A stretch of DNA of 46,839 nucleotides. Source: BP-133 sp040756995 (GTDB lineage: Bacteria; Actinomycetota; Acidimicrobiia; IMCC26256; BP-133). The notes under the pieces are model-generated. The model did no database searches. It was given only the letters and a program-made list of their open reading frames with translations, and had not been told where the DNA came from. Where the stretch lies: positions 1 to 46,839 of the forward strand of contig JBFLYK010000050.1 in assembly GCA_040756995.1 (NCBI GenBank). Direction: 5' to 3'. The position numbers were made by a program, and so were the translations under genes. Each line of letters begins with the position of its first letter. Position 1 is the first letter of the stretch. Below are positions 9,001 through 15,006 of the stretch, piece after piece.

Positions 9001-10955
9001 ACCGGGCCCGCTGGAACGCCGACGGCGCCATCGAGTTCCTGGGCCGGGTCGACGACCAGGTCAAGATCCGCGGGTTCCGGGTGGAACCCGGAGAAGTCGA
9101 GGCCGTGCTCGAGTCGCACCCCGAGGTGGCGCGGGCCGTGGTCGTGGCGCACGACGACGGCGAGGGTCTCCGTCGGCTCGTGGGCTACGTGACTGCCGCT
9201 CCCGCTGCCACCCGTATCGACCCCGCAAGCCTTCGCACGTTCGTGGCTGAGCGGCTTCCGGGTTACATGGTGCCCGCCGCGATCGTCGTGCTCGACAGCT
9301 TCCCGGTCACTCCCAACAACAAGGTCGACCGGGCGGCCCTCCCGGCCCCCGACTTCGCCGCTCTCACCACCGCCCGGGAGCCGGTCACCGCCGAGGAGCA
9401 GGCCCTCGCCGCCCTCTTCGCCGAGGTCCTCGGCATCGAACGGGTCGGGGCCGACGACGACTTCTTCGCCCTCGGCGGCCACTCGCTCCTGGCCACCCGT
9501 CTCGTGACCCGGCTCCGGACAGCGCTGGGCGTCGAGGTTCCCCTGCGCGACGTCTTCGAGGCCCCGACCGTGGCCGGCCTGGCCACCCGGCTGCCCGGGG
9601 CCGGCACCGCCCGACCGGCGCTGGCCCGCCGGCCCCGGCCCGACCGCCTGCCGCTGGCCCCCGTCCAGCGCGGCCTGTGGGCCCAGTACCGGCTCGAGGG
9701 CCCGTCGCCGACGTACAACATCGCCACCGCCGTCCGCTTCCGGGGCGAGCTCGACCACGACGCCCTGTGGCACGCCCTCGGCGACCTCGTCGAGCGCCAC
9801 GAGCCGCTCCGCACCGCCTTCCCCTGCGACGAGCACGGCCCCTACCAGCAGCTGCTGCCGGCGACCCCGCCGCTCCTGCGCGTCGAGCCGTGCCGGCCCG
9901 ACCAGGTCGACGATCGCCTCGCCCGGCTGGCCGCCCGGCCCTTCGACCTGGCCCGGGAAGCGCCGTTCGAGGCCCACGTCCTGCGGGTGGGTGACCGGGA
10001 GCACGTCGTCTCCCTGGTCGTCCACCACATCGCCTCCGACGGCTGGTCCGAGGCCACCCTCATCGACGACCTCATCACCGGCTACGAAGCCCGCAAAGCC
10101 GGACGGGTCCCCGCCTGGGACCCGCTGCCCGTCAGCTACGCCGACTACACCCTCTGGCACGAGGAACTCCTCGAGGGCGGGCTGGCCGCCGACCAGCTGG
10201 CCTACTGGCGTCAGGCCCTGGCCGGCCTGCCCGAGGAGACCCCGCTCCCGGCCGACCGGCCCCGCCCGGCCTGGCCCGACTACCGCGGCGGCTCCGTCGA
10301 CCTCGACATCCCGCCCGGCCTCCACCGCCGCCTGCGGGATCTGGCCGCCGCCCACGGCGCCACCATGTTCATGGTCACCGTGGCCGGGTTGGCCGCCCTG
10401 CTCCACCGCCACGGCGCCGGCGGTGACATCCCCGTCGGCACCCAGGTCGCGGGCCGCAGCGACGAAGCCCTCGACGACCTCGTCGGCTTCTTCGTCAACA
10501 CCCTCGTGGTCCGGGCCGACACGTCCGGCGACCCGACGTTCGCCGAGCTCCTCGACCGGATCCGGGACCGGTCGCTGGCCGCCCTGGCCCACGCCGAACT
10601 GCCCTTCGAGCGGCTGGTGGCCGACCTCGATCCGCCCCGCCCCGCCGCCCGCAACCCGCTGTTCCAGGTGATGCTGACCTACCACAACATCCCCGACCCG
10701 GAGCCCCACGTCGACGACGGCAGCGCCGAGGCCGAAGTCGTGGTGACCGGCGTGGACAGTGCCTGGTTCGATCTGATGATCGACCTCAACGAGAGTTCCG
10801 GCCGCGACGGCGTCAACGGCACCCTCCGCTACCAGAAGGCCCGCTTCAGAAAGGCCACCGCCCGCCGGCTGGCCGCGGGGCTGATCGCCATCCTCGACGC
10901 CGCCGCCGACGTCCCCGGCCGGCGGCTGTCCGAGCTCGCCGGCCCCGCTCTTTAG
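1..10955 (+). CDS. Non-ribosomal peptide synthetase, 5'-truncated, A*-T-E-C-A-T-E-C-A-T-C (hydroxamate siderophore)
   Basis: The reading frame is open from base 3 and its true start lies before the window. Domains by nucleotide: tail of an A domain (3-165), T1 (Ser codon 300, GGDS), E1 (about 430-1850; HHLAVDIVSW at 876), C (1910-3240; SHHVLMDGW at 2331), A (3285-4770; YTSGTTGRPKG near 3768), T2 (Ser codon 4911, GGDS), E2 (5040-6450), C (6500-7830), A (7860-9350), T3 (Ser codon 9483, GGHS) and a full C domain (about 9640-10950) that ends the protein. There is no thioesterase. GGDS carriers before E domains and GGHS before a C domain are the usual pattern. By alignment to GrsA the two complete A domains read DVWDVGAVYK and DLWALGAVNK; I cannot assign substrates. 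Neighbouring ornithine hydroxylase and formyltransferase genes suggest a coelichelin-like formyl-hydroxyornithine peptide. The terminal C domain may release or cyclise the product, as proposed for erythrochelin. Confidence 0.95.
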   Translation, partial: PPVAPGPPPDPGALRAWLAGRLPSYMVPSAVVVLDAFPLTPNNKIDRAALPAPLFTPVAGRAPRNEPETALCEVAAEILHLESRGAVSIDDNFFDLGGDSILSIQLVSRARRRGVDVTPRQVFEAPTFAALAALAGTLPSSAAHPIETAADRIGPVPTTPMVAWLRHVGDIEGGRIEAYNQSEIFQVPAGASLETVTGVVQALLDRHEMLRARLVRTPDSWTLDIPAAPPPAAEVLRRVAVEGDDDETLLVTLEGEGEAAARRLDPDRGVMLQAVWFDLGAERAGRLLLVIHHLAVDIVSWSVIGDDLADLGRGERPAPPSTSFRTYARRLVDRLDQPGVQDEAGYWEQTLVDPGPVIGRRPLDPAVDVGRSTETVSITLDPADTHPLLTSVPAAFHATVTDVLLTGLALALARWQGQPACVVDLERHGRDLDDVDLTRTVGWHTATHPARLDLTGIDIDAALAGRPAAGAALKAVKEQLRAIPAGGAHYGLLRWLDPAGAARLAPTADRPGPQVAFNYAGRRDWDDGDEPGDWEPAGDDADITAGTEAMPVTHVLDINAEASDGPEGPELGISWTYPTGMLDRAAVETLAALYAEALRALAAHAATPGAGGASPSDFPLVRLTQADLDDLERRIGPPADVVPVTPLQEGFFFHAQLEEGHDPYLPQTIFDLGDGAHPVDGAVLRRSVEALLDRHPNLRAGFAQLASGIVVSVVPREAPLPWREIHLAGLTEEEQTEAVTRLAEEDLAAGFDLGRPPLIRLTLAHLGAGRARLVITSHHVLMDGWSLPIFYEELAATYDAGGDTAGLEPARPFRDYLAWLAGQDPDTGLAAWREALAGLEGPTLVAPGQAPGEVPRAVEAELPAADTAALAEVARRRHLTLNSVIQAAWAAVVGIETGRDDVVFGATVAGRPAELDGVESMVGLFINTVPVRARLHPAESLLAVAERIQADQTRLLGHHHLRLSTIVRAAAGVDELFDTLVAFENFPDLDDPQDPVTDGSGGGLTLDEVEGRDVTHYPLHLSVSPGPTLAFELKYRADHWTETAARSLLERVTRLLISAITDGDAPLAGLDPLSAAERRRALVDWNPTGPAVPEVTFPAVFEAHAAATPDAAALVLDGEQLTYRQLNERANRLARLLVAAGAGPETVVAVALPRSIDLITALVAVMKSGAAYLPLDLDYPADRLRFMLDDAAPVAVITTTALAATVGSGSGAAGPDTVLLDDGATVARLAGLPPGDLGDADRRAPLLPAHPAYVIYTSGTTGRPKGVVVPHAGMAKLLEAQRRLGVTSATRGLQFTSPSFDVSFWELVRAFGHGGCLVVVPADRRLPGPELIDYIAAHGVTDLDLPPSVLAALPADVELPAGLTLVTGGEAVPPEVVTRFAPGRRMFDAYGPTEATVYSTIWECPPDHSGPVLIGRPAPLTTAYVLDHALRLCPPGATGELYVGGAGLARGYHRQPGLTATRFVADPYGPPGARLYRTGDRARWTAEGTIEFLGRVDDQVKVRGFRIEPGEVEAALEAHPEVGKAVVVARDDDGVRRLVGYVTAAGRRPEAAGLRTFVAGRLPSYMVPAAIVVLDAFPVTPNGKVDRAALPAPAFEAGAGRDPRDDREATLCRLFAEVLGVDGVTIDDNFFDLGGDSILSIQLVSRARRAGLAISPRQVFESGTVAELVAAAGDTPAGFITETAADRFGPVPATPIMNWLRHVAEVQGGRIETFHQSQLFQVPAGVAERQLEAVLDGLLRRHEVLRARLLRRPDSWSLDIPAAPATDVDVLRRVDVTAAALADIEAEAEAAAGRLDPDGGVMVQAVWFDLGSDRPGRLLLVIHHLVVDIVSWSVIGDDLAELAGGGEPGPPTTSFRTYARRLVDHAAALDVAAELPFWEDVLSRPNPVIGRRALDPAVDVGSTTDTLSVTLPADVTGPLLTRVPAAFHAGADDVLLAGLALATGAWRRRAGHDEPAACLVALERHGRDADALAGLDLTGTVGWFTAIHPVRLDLTGVDVDAALAGGPAAGAALGAVKEQLRTLPGGGFHYGLLRWLDPSGSARLGALPGPQILFNYGGRSDRTTPSDWDVAADDVDLGDGSDAMPVGHVLEINAEATDSGAGLELEVTWNWPTGVLDRSDVEALAGLYLQALRGLVVHAATPGAGAVSPTDFPLVELTRADLDDLEARVGPLADVLPATPLQEGFFFHSRLEDGHDPYLPQVIFDLGPVDPEVLRRSLEAVLDRHPNLRAGFGQLASGAVVSVVPRQAPVPWREVDLAAQPEPDQAAAVARLAEEDLAAGFDLARPPLLRATLAHLGRGRAQLVVTSHHALMDGWSSPMFFDELTRVYDAGGDASGLEPAPPFRDYLVWLAGQDPATGLAAWREALAGLDGPTLVAPGLPPGPAPRLLEVELPEAVTVGLTDAVRRRHLTVNSVVQAAWAAVVGLATGRDDVVFGATVAGRPPEIDGIESMIGLFINTVPVRVPLRLDEPLLDTAVRVQADQARLLNHHHLGLSTIIREAAGADELFDTLVAFENFPDLDDGDDDGGGLTLDEVDAQDVTHYPLTLIVTPGETITVGLRYRADHWAEAEARAILDRVVRLLTAAVAEPDVPLSRVDLLRAEERRRVLRDWNATGPLTPEVTFPAVFEAHAAATPDAVAVVFENEQLTYRELNERANRLARLLVAAGAGPESLVAVALPRSLDLITALVAVLKSGAAYLALDPDYPPDRLRMMLGDAAPVVAVSSHAVPTTARPRPAILLDDPATVDRLAARPAHDLTDDERRAPLRPAHAAYVIYTSGSTGRPKGVVVPHAGVAKLIATQTDRLRITGGSRVLQFASPSFDLAFWELVQAFGSGACLVVVPADRRVAGRELTDYLAEHGVTHLALPPSVLTMLPDDADLPDGATLLCGTEAVPPEVVARFSAGRRMFNAYGPTEATVNSTLWECPPGHRGPVPIGHPDPQMTAYVLDGALRPCPPGAPGELYIGGAGLARGYLRQPGLTATRFVADPYGPPGARLYRTGDRARWNADGAIEFLGRVDDQVKIRGFRVEPGEVEAVLESHPEVARAVVVAHDDGEGLRRLVGYVTAAPAATRIDPASLRTFVAERLPGYMVPAAIVVLDSFPVTPNNKVDRAALPAPDFAALTTAREPVTAEEQALAALFAEVLGIERVGADDDFFALGGHSLLATRLVTRLRTALGVEVPLRDVFEAPTVAGLATRLPGAGTARPALARRPRPDRLPLAPVQRGLWAQYRLEGPSPTYNIATAVRFRGELDHDALWHALGDLVERHEPLRTAFPCDEHGPYQQLLPATPPLLRVEPCRPDQVDDRLARLAARPFDLAREAPFEAHVLRVGDREHVVSLVVHHIASDGWSEATLIDDLITGYEARKAGRVPAWDPLPVSYADYTLWHEELLEGGLAADQLAYWRQALAGLPEETPLPADRPRPAWPDYRGGSVDLDIPPGLHRRLRDLAAAHGATMFMVTVAGLAALLHRHGAGGDIPVGTQVAGRSDEALDDLVGFFVNTLVVRADTSGDPTFAELLDRIRDRSLAALAHAELPFERLVADLDPPRPAARNPLFQVMLTYHNIPDPEPHVDDGSAEAEVVVTGVDSAWFDLMIDLNESSGRDGVNGTLRYQKARFRKATARRLAAGLIAILDAAADVPGRRLSELAGPAL

Positions 10956-10957
10956 GG

Positions 10958-10971
10958 TTAGGGCCGCCTAA
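10958..10971. promoter_or_regulatory. Iron-box-like palindrome 1
   Basis: The site is TTAGG-GCCG-CCTAA, starting 2 bases after the NRPS stop codon and about 165 bases before the next gene. With the overlapping TTTAGGG upstream it extends to a near-match to the 19-bp DtxR/IdeR box with one extra base. It probably controls the secreted protein gene at 11137. Confidence 0.7.
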
Positions 10972-11000
10972 GTACTTCTCTCCGGCAAGAGGAATTGCGG

Positions 11001-11136
11001 CTTTCGCGGCGAACCTTCCAATAGCGCCTTCTGTGCCTTTCCGGGGAACGACCGGGCGCTGAAGGGGAAGCAGAGCATCTTCCGTGGCTGACCTGGGGAT
11101 CGGCCGCGCCGCGCCATTCACTCTGGAGGAGAACGC
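11001..11136 (+). ncRNA. Conserved 5' leader, copy 1 (candidate structured cis-regulatory RNA)
   Basis: This untranslated leader matches those at 26870 and 28303 along almost its whole length. Shared blocks are TTTCGCGGCGAA at its start, helix P1 (AGCGCC 11023-11028 with GGCGCT 11055-11060), an adjacent helix P2 (GAAGG 11061-11065 with TCTTC 11078-11082, including one G-U pair), then GGATCGGCCGCGCCGCGCC and the GGAGGAG ribosome-binding site at 11125. The spacing between helices matches the other copies to within 2 nt. I do not recognise it as a known riboswitch class. Confidence 0.6.
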
Positions 11137-12681
11137 ATGTCCCGTAAGACCCGTAACCGCGCCCTGTTGGGGGGGCTCGCCGTGGCCCTGGGGGTGGCGA
11201 GCCTCGGGAGCCTCGGGTTCAGCCCGGCGTCCGCCCGGACCAGTTTCGGGGAGACCCGTTTGGAGCGGGCCGAGGGGTTCGCCGAGGAACTCGATGCCTA
11301 CATCGAGGCGGCCGAGACCTGTGACCTGGACGCCGCCCGGGTGGCCTACCGGCAGGCGGAGAGTCGTCTGCATTCGTTCGAGGTCGAGGTGCAGTTCGCG
11401 GCCAACGACCGGTGGCTGGAGTTCGACCGGATCTACTTCTCGGAGCAGACGCCGTCGAGCCTGGGCCTCTCGGACGAGGACGCCAACGACTACACCTGCG
11501 AGGAGCGGGTGGATCTGGCCGAGGAGCAGGCGGCGGTGTGGGACTCGATCGTGGAGTTCCTGGCCGACTCGCCGGAGGACAGCCCGCTGTGGAACGACGT
11601 GCACACGCTGCGCAGCGCCAACCAGAGCCTGCGGCTGGCCGACATGCTCCTCGAAGGGTCGGAGGCCGTCCCGGCCACGCCGTTCAACGATCCCGACCCG
11701 GCCGCGGCCCTGGAGCACTGGCTGGAGTTCGTGGCCGACTATCCGGAGGTCCGGGAGCTGATCGCCTTCCGCAACGAGGCGCTGGCGACCGAGATCGACG
11801 GGCTGGTGGCCGCCGTCACCGCCGCCTTCGAGGGTGACCCGGCGACCGGGTTCCCCGGGGCCCTCGACGCGCTGGGCGCCCTGAGCTCCCGGTACGGCCT
11901 GGCCATCAACCTGGTGGACCGCGCCGCCCGGAACTGGAGCCACACCCGCCCGACGTGGGATCCCGACGCCTGGGAGACCCTGGACCACTCGGCCGATGAG
12001 GTCCTGACCATCTTCGAGATCCGGGACCGCATCGCCCTCGGCACCCCCGAAGCGGCAGCCGAGATCGTCACCGAGTACAACGAATGGCTCCAGTACCCGC
12101 TGTCCCGCAAGATGGAGAACATCTCCACCGCGGCCGACGTGGACCTGACCGAAGCCGTCAACGAGTACGCCGCGGCCCAGACCGCGGAGACCGCCCAGGC
12201 CCTGATCGACCAGCTCCTCCTCGCCGAGCAGGTCCTCGTGGGCCAGTACTGGGGCACCCCCGAACTCGAGCAGTTCTACGAGGAGAACGAGAACCCGGGT
12301 CCGGGTCCCGGTCCGGGCCCGGCCCCGGGAACCTTCGTGGCCAGTCTCACTCCTGAGGCCAACGACCCGCCCGGTCCGGCGGGCGCGACGGGGGATGCCA
12401 CCATCGAAATCGACGCCAAGGCCGGCCAGGTCTGCCAGACCATCACCTACGCCAACACCGGAGGGCCGATCGCGCTGGCCCACATCCACGTCGGCGGCGC
12501 CGGCGTGAACGGCCCGGTGGTGGTGGACCTGCAGGTCCTCCCGTCCGGTCAGGAGGCCTGCTTCGCCGCCGACTCGGCGATCCTCGGCGAGATCGTGGCG
12601 GACCCGGCCGGCTACTACGTGAACCTCCACACCGACGCCTTCCCGGACGGCGTCCTGCGGGGTCAGTTGTCAGCCGCCTGA
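11137..12681 (+). CDS. Secreted paralog A of an unknown iron-regulated family, with C-terminal CHRD domain
   Basis: The 514-aa protein starts with a basic, hydrophobic signal peptide (MSRKTRNRALLGG, cleavage near residue 33). Residues about 35-385 are acidic and rich in Ala, Glu and Leu, probably all helical, and match the proteins at 27010 and 28443. Shared blocks are CDLDAAR, YTCEERVDLAEEQAA, EHWLEFVADYPE-RELI, FRNEALATEIDGLVAAVTAA, FEGDP-GFPGA-DAL and VGQYWGTPELEQFYE. A Gly-Pro linker (ENPGPGPGPGPAPG) joins it to a CHRD domain at about 399-514 (AHIHVGGAGVNGPVVVDL, GYYVNLHTDAFPDGVLRGQL). The helical part recalls imelysin/EfeO proteins in general character but lacks their GxHxxE motif, so I leave the function open. 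An iron box and a conserved leader precede it, and its end overlaps the convergent amidohydrolase gene by 12 bases. Confidence 0.85.
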   Translation: MSRKTRNRALLGGLAVALGVASLGSLGFSPASARTSFGETRLERAEGFAEELDAYIEAAETCDLDAARVAYRQAESRLHSFEVEVQFAANDRWLEFDRIYFSEQTPSSLGLSDEDANDYTCEERVDLAEEQAAVWDSIVEFLADSPEDSPLWNDVHTLRSANQSLRLADMLLEGSEAVPATPFNDPDPAAALEHWLEFVADYPEVRELIAFRNEALATEIDGLVAAVTAAFEGDPATGFPGALDALGALSSRYGLAINLVDRAARNWSHTRPTWDPDAWETLDHSADEVLTIFEIRDRIALGTPEAAAEIVTEYNEWLQYPLSRKMENISTAADVDLTEAVNEYAAAQTAETAQALIDQLLLAEQVLVGQYWGTPELEQFYEENENPGPGPGPGPAPGTFVASLTPEANDPPGPAGATGDATIEIDAKAGQVCQTITYANTGGPIALAHIHVGGAGVNGPVVVDLQVLPSGQEACFAADSAILGEIVADPAGYYVNLHTDAFPDGVLRGQLSAA

Positions 12682-14292
12682 CAGCCCGCCGTGGAGGACT
12701 TCGCCGCCGACCACGGTGGCGAGGACCTCGATCTCGGGGATCCGCGCCGGGGCCACCCGGCGCGGATCTTCCGCGAGGACGACGAAATCGGCCTGCTTGC
12801 CGGGCGTGATCGTGCCGACCCACCGCTCCGCCCCGCAGGCCCAGGCGGCGTGGACGGTGTAGGCCTCCAGCGCCTCGGTGACCGTCAGCTCCTCGCCGGG
12901 GCCGATCACCTGACCGGAGCACGAGCGGCGGTCGGCCATGAAGGCGATGGCTCGCAGCGGCGCCCCGTCGGCCACCGGCCGGTCGGAGCTCCCGGCGACC
13001 CGCACGCCGGCGTCGAGGAAGCTGCGACCCCGGTACAGGAAACCGGCCCGTTCCGGCCCCAGGATCGCGGCGTAGTCGTCGCCGTAGGCGTGGAGGAACG
13101 TCGGTTGGATCACCGCCGTGACCCCCAGCCGCGCCATGCGCGGCAACTGGTCGGGGCGGACCAGCCCGGCGTGCTCGATGCGGTGGCGGGCCTCCGGACG
13201 CGGCCGGGCCCGTTGCGCCCGCTCGATCCCGTCGAGGGCGACGTCGAGCGCCCGGTCGCCGATGGCGTGGACGGCCAGCTGCCATCCGGCCGCATGGCCG
13301 TCGATCATCGTCCCGATGAGCTCCTCCGGCTCCCGCTGCAGCATTCCGCAGTTCGAGCCGGGGATGTACGGCTCGGTGAGCGCGGCGGTGCGGGCCATCA
13401 TCCCGCCGTCGGTGTAGATCTTCAGCGCTCCGATCGACAGCCGGCTGTCGCCCAGTCCGGTCCGCAGGCCGAGGTCGACGCCGCGGCGCAGTCCGTCGGC
13501 GGCGTTGGCCGTCACGTCGTGCAGCCCATCCGAGGCCACCATCACCTGCGCCCGGACCGGCAACCGGCCCTCGTCCACCGCCGCCTGGTAGGCGGCCAGC
13601 TCCACCGGGCTGTGGCCCAGCAGCCCCGTCCCGATTCCCGCCTCGGCGCACATGGTCACGCCCTGGGCGAGGCACACCCGGGCCGTCCGTTCGATGGCGT
13701 CGACGATGGTCGCCAGCGCGTACGGCACCCGCAACTCCCGCACCCCGACCATGGCCTGCTCGGCCAGCACACCGGTCGGCTGCCCGTCGGCCCCGATGTC
13801 GACGCCTTCCCGGCCGGGGGTCAGCCAGCCCTCGGGCAACCGGGCCAGGACGTCGCTCGACACCACGCAGGCGTGACCGGAGCGGTGCTGCACGTAGACG
13901 GGCCGGCCACCTCCGGCCCGGTCGAGCTCGCCGGCGGTCAGGTGCCGGCCGAGCCGCCGCTGGTCGTAACCGGCCACATCGACCCAGGCGCCGGCCGGGG
14001 CGTCCGCCGCCGCCGCCCCGATCCGGGCCAGGGCCTCGTCGACCGACGACGCGCCGGAGATGTCGGCCGCTCCGGCCTCGAGTCCCGCCCAGCACAGATG
14101 CGTGTGGGCATCGACGAAACCCGGCAGCACCGTCGCGCCGGCGGCATCGGCCACCCGCCGGGCCGGCAGCCCCGCCGCTTCCCCGTCGAGCGCCACCACG
14201 AGCCCGTTCCAGACACCGATGGACCCGGCCGCCGGATGGGCCGGGTCCATGGTCACCACATTGGCGTTGTCGATCCTCAGGTCGAGCTGCAC
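12670..14292 (-). CDS. YtcJ-like metal-dependent amidohydrolase
   Basis: The protein belongs to amidohydrolase family 3. The metal-site motif is GFVDAHTHLCWAG near the N-terminus, and further signatures are KIYTDGGMMARTAALTEPY, AVHAIGDRALD (metal His), RIEHAGLV, SSDRPV and the C-terminal GTITPGKQADFVVL. Members hydrolyse amide or related bonds on small molecules in the cytoplasm; the substrate cannot be predicted. I chose the GTG at 14292 because it gives the usual N-terminus (VQLDLRIDNANVVTMDP). A GTG at 14331 is possible and would overlap the upstream gene. The gene lies 10 bases after the small secreted protein gene (14303-14851), so both are probably read from the iron-boxed promoter near 14940. 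It could belong to the iron regulon, although no siderophore step needs it. Confidence 0.88.
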   Translation of the reverse strand: MQLDLRIDNANVVTMDPAHPAAGSIGVWNGLVVALDGEAAGLPARRVADAAGATVLPGFVDAHTHLCWAGLEAGAADISGASSVDEALARIGAAAADAPAGAWVDVAGYDQRRLGRHLTAGELDRAGGGRPVYVQHRSGHACVVSSDVLARLPEGWLTPGREGVDIGADGQPTGVLAEQAMVGVRELRVPYALATIVDAIERTARVCLAQGVTMCAEAGIGTGLLGHSPVELAAYQAAVDEGRLPVRAQVMVASDGLHDVTANAADGLRRGVDLGLRTGLGDSRLSIGALKIYTDGGMMARTAALTEPYIPGSNCGMLQREPEELIGTMIDGHAAGWQLAVHAIGDRALDVALDGIERAQRARPRPEARHRIEHAGLVRPDQLPRMARLGVTAVIQPTFLHAYGDDYAAILGPERAGFLYRGRSFLDAGVRVAGSSDRPVADGAPLRAIAFMADRRSCSGQVIGPGEELTVTEALEAYTVHAAWACGAERWVGTITPGKQADFVVLAEDPRRVAPARIPEIEVLATVVGGEVLHGGLSGG

Positions 14293-14302
14293 GCCACCAT
14301 CG

Positions 14303-14851
14303 TTACGACGGCGTGACCTTGCAGCACTCACCCTCGTCGTCCGGGGCGGCGTCCTCGCTCTTGCCCCGGCCGGAGGCGATGTCGTCGTAGGCGATGTCGC
14401 CGGCGATCGACAGTTCCTTGGGGTTGTTCAGGCAGGAGGCCGGGAACGACACCGAGTACTTGCCATCGGCGAACGACGGCTTCACCTGACCCTTGCACAG
14501 CTCCTTGTCCTGCTCGGTCCACAGGGACGCCGACAGGCCGCTGGCGAAGGCCGAGAAGTTCGCCCAGTACTCGCCGCCGTCGGGGTGGAAGATCGTCCAC
14601 TCGACGCTGGAGTCGCCGTCGATCCAGTTACGGGTGGTCGGCGCCTCCGGGTTCACCACGGCCGTCGCCAGGGTGATCGTCCCGCCGACGTAGCTGATGC
14701 CGATCTTGGTGATGTCGGCCCGAGGATCCTTGCCCCCGTTGGGATCGCCGGTCGGATCGTCATGGCTGGCCGACGTCGCGCCGGCCGGCAGCTGGAAGGC
14801 CAGGGTGGCGGCCGCGACGAGCAACGGTGCAGCCCAGAACTTGCGAGTCAT
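14303..14851 (-). CDS. Small secreted protein, unknown function
   Basis: This is a 182-aa protein with a clear signal peptide (MTRKFWAAPLLVAAATLAFQ, then LPAGATSA). The mature part looks mainly beta (DITKIGISYVGGTITLATAV, SSVEWTIFHPDGGEYW) and has four Cys, two adjacent near the C-terminus (ECCKVTP). The ATG at 14851 has a strong AAGGAGGGAG site 8-9 bases upstream and starts the signal peptide cleanly; the longer open frame to 14968 would run through the iron box and is not used. It is transcribed away from the exporter operon, with an iron box between them, so it is probably iron-regulated. No family was recognised. Confidence 0.8.
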   Translation of the reverse strand: MTRKFWAAPLLVAAATLAFQLPAGATSASHDDPTGDPNGGKDPRADITKIGISYVGGTITLATAVVNPEAPTTRNWIDGDSSVEWTIFHPDGGEYWANFSAFASGLSASLWTEQDKELCKGQVKPSFADGKYSVSFPASCLNNPKELSIAGDIAYDDIASGRGKSEDAAPDDEGECCKVTPS

Positions 14852-14939
14852 CTCGGTGACTCCCTCCTTGTATGTGGGCCGTGGCGGGCCCCGAAGTTCC
14901 CCAAGTTCGAAGTCGACGAACCGTCGAAGGGCAGTAACA

Positions 14940-14953
14940 TTAGGGGGCCCTAA
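14940..14953. promoter_or_regulatory. Iron-box-like palindrome 2
   Basis: The site is TTAGG-GGGC-CCTAA, in the 155-base gap between the small secreted protein gene (minus strand) and the ABC exporter operon (plus strand). It could control both directions. Confidence 0.75.
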
Positions 14954-15006
14954 CGATTTCGGCAACACAGCCGGGCGGGCGTTTCTCAGGGAGGGGGAAC
15001 CGGGAC

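Noticed and set aside
3891..10709. A 2272-codon open frame on the minus strand, antisense to the NRPS
   Set aside because: It mirrors the strong codon-position GC bias of the NRPS and its translation is low-complexity and rich in Gly, Val, Arg and Asp. No domain is visible.
12691..14316. Plus-strand frame of 541 codons opposite the amidohydrolase
   Set aside because: The amidohydrolase on the minus strand has full family motifs; the plus-strand translation is a compositional shadow.
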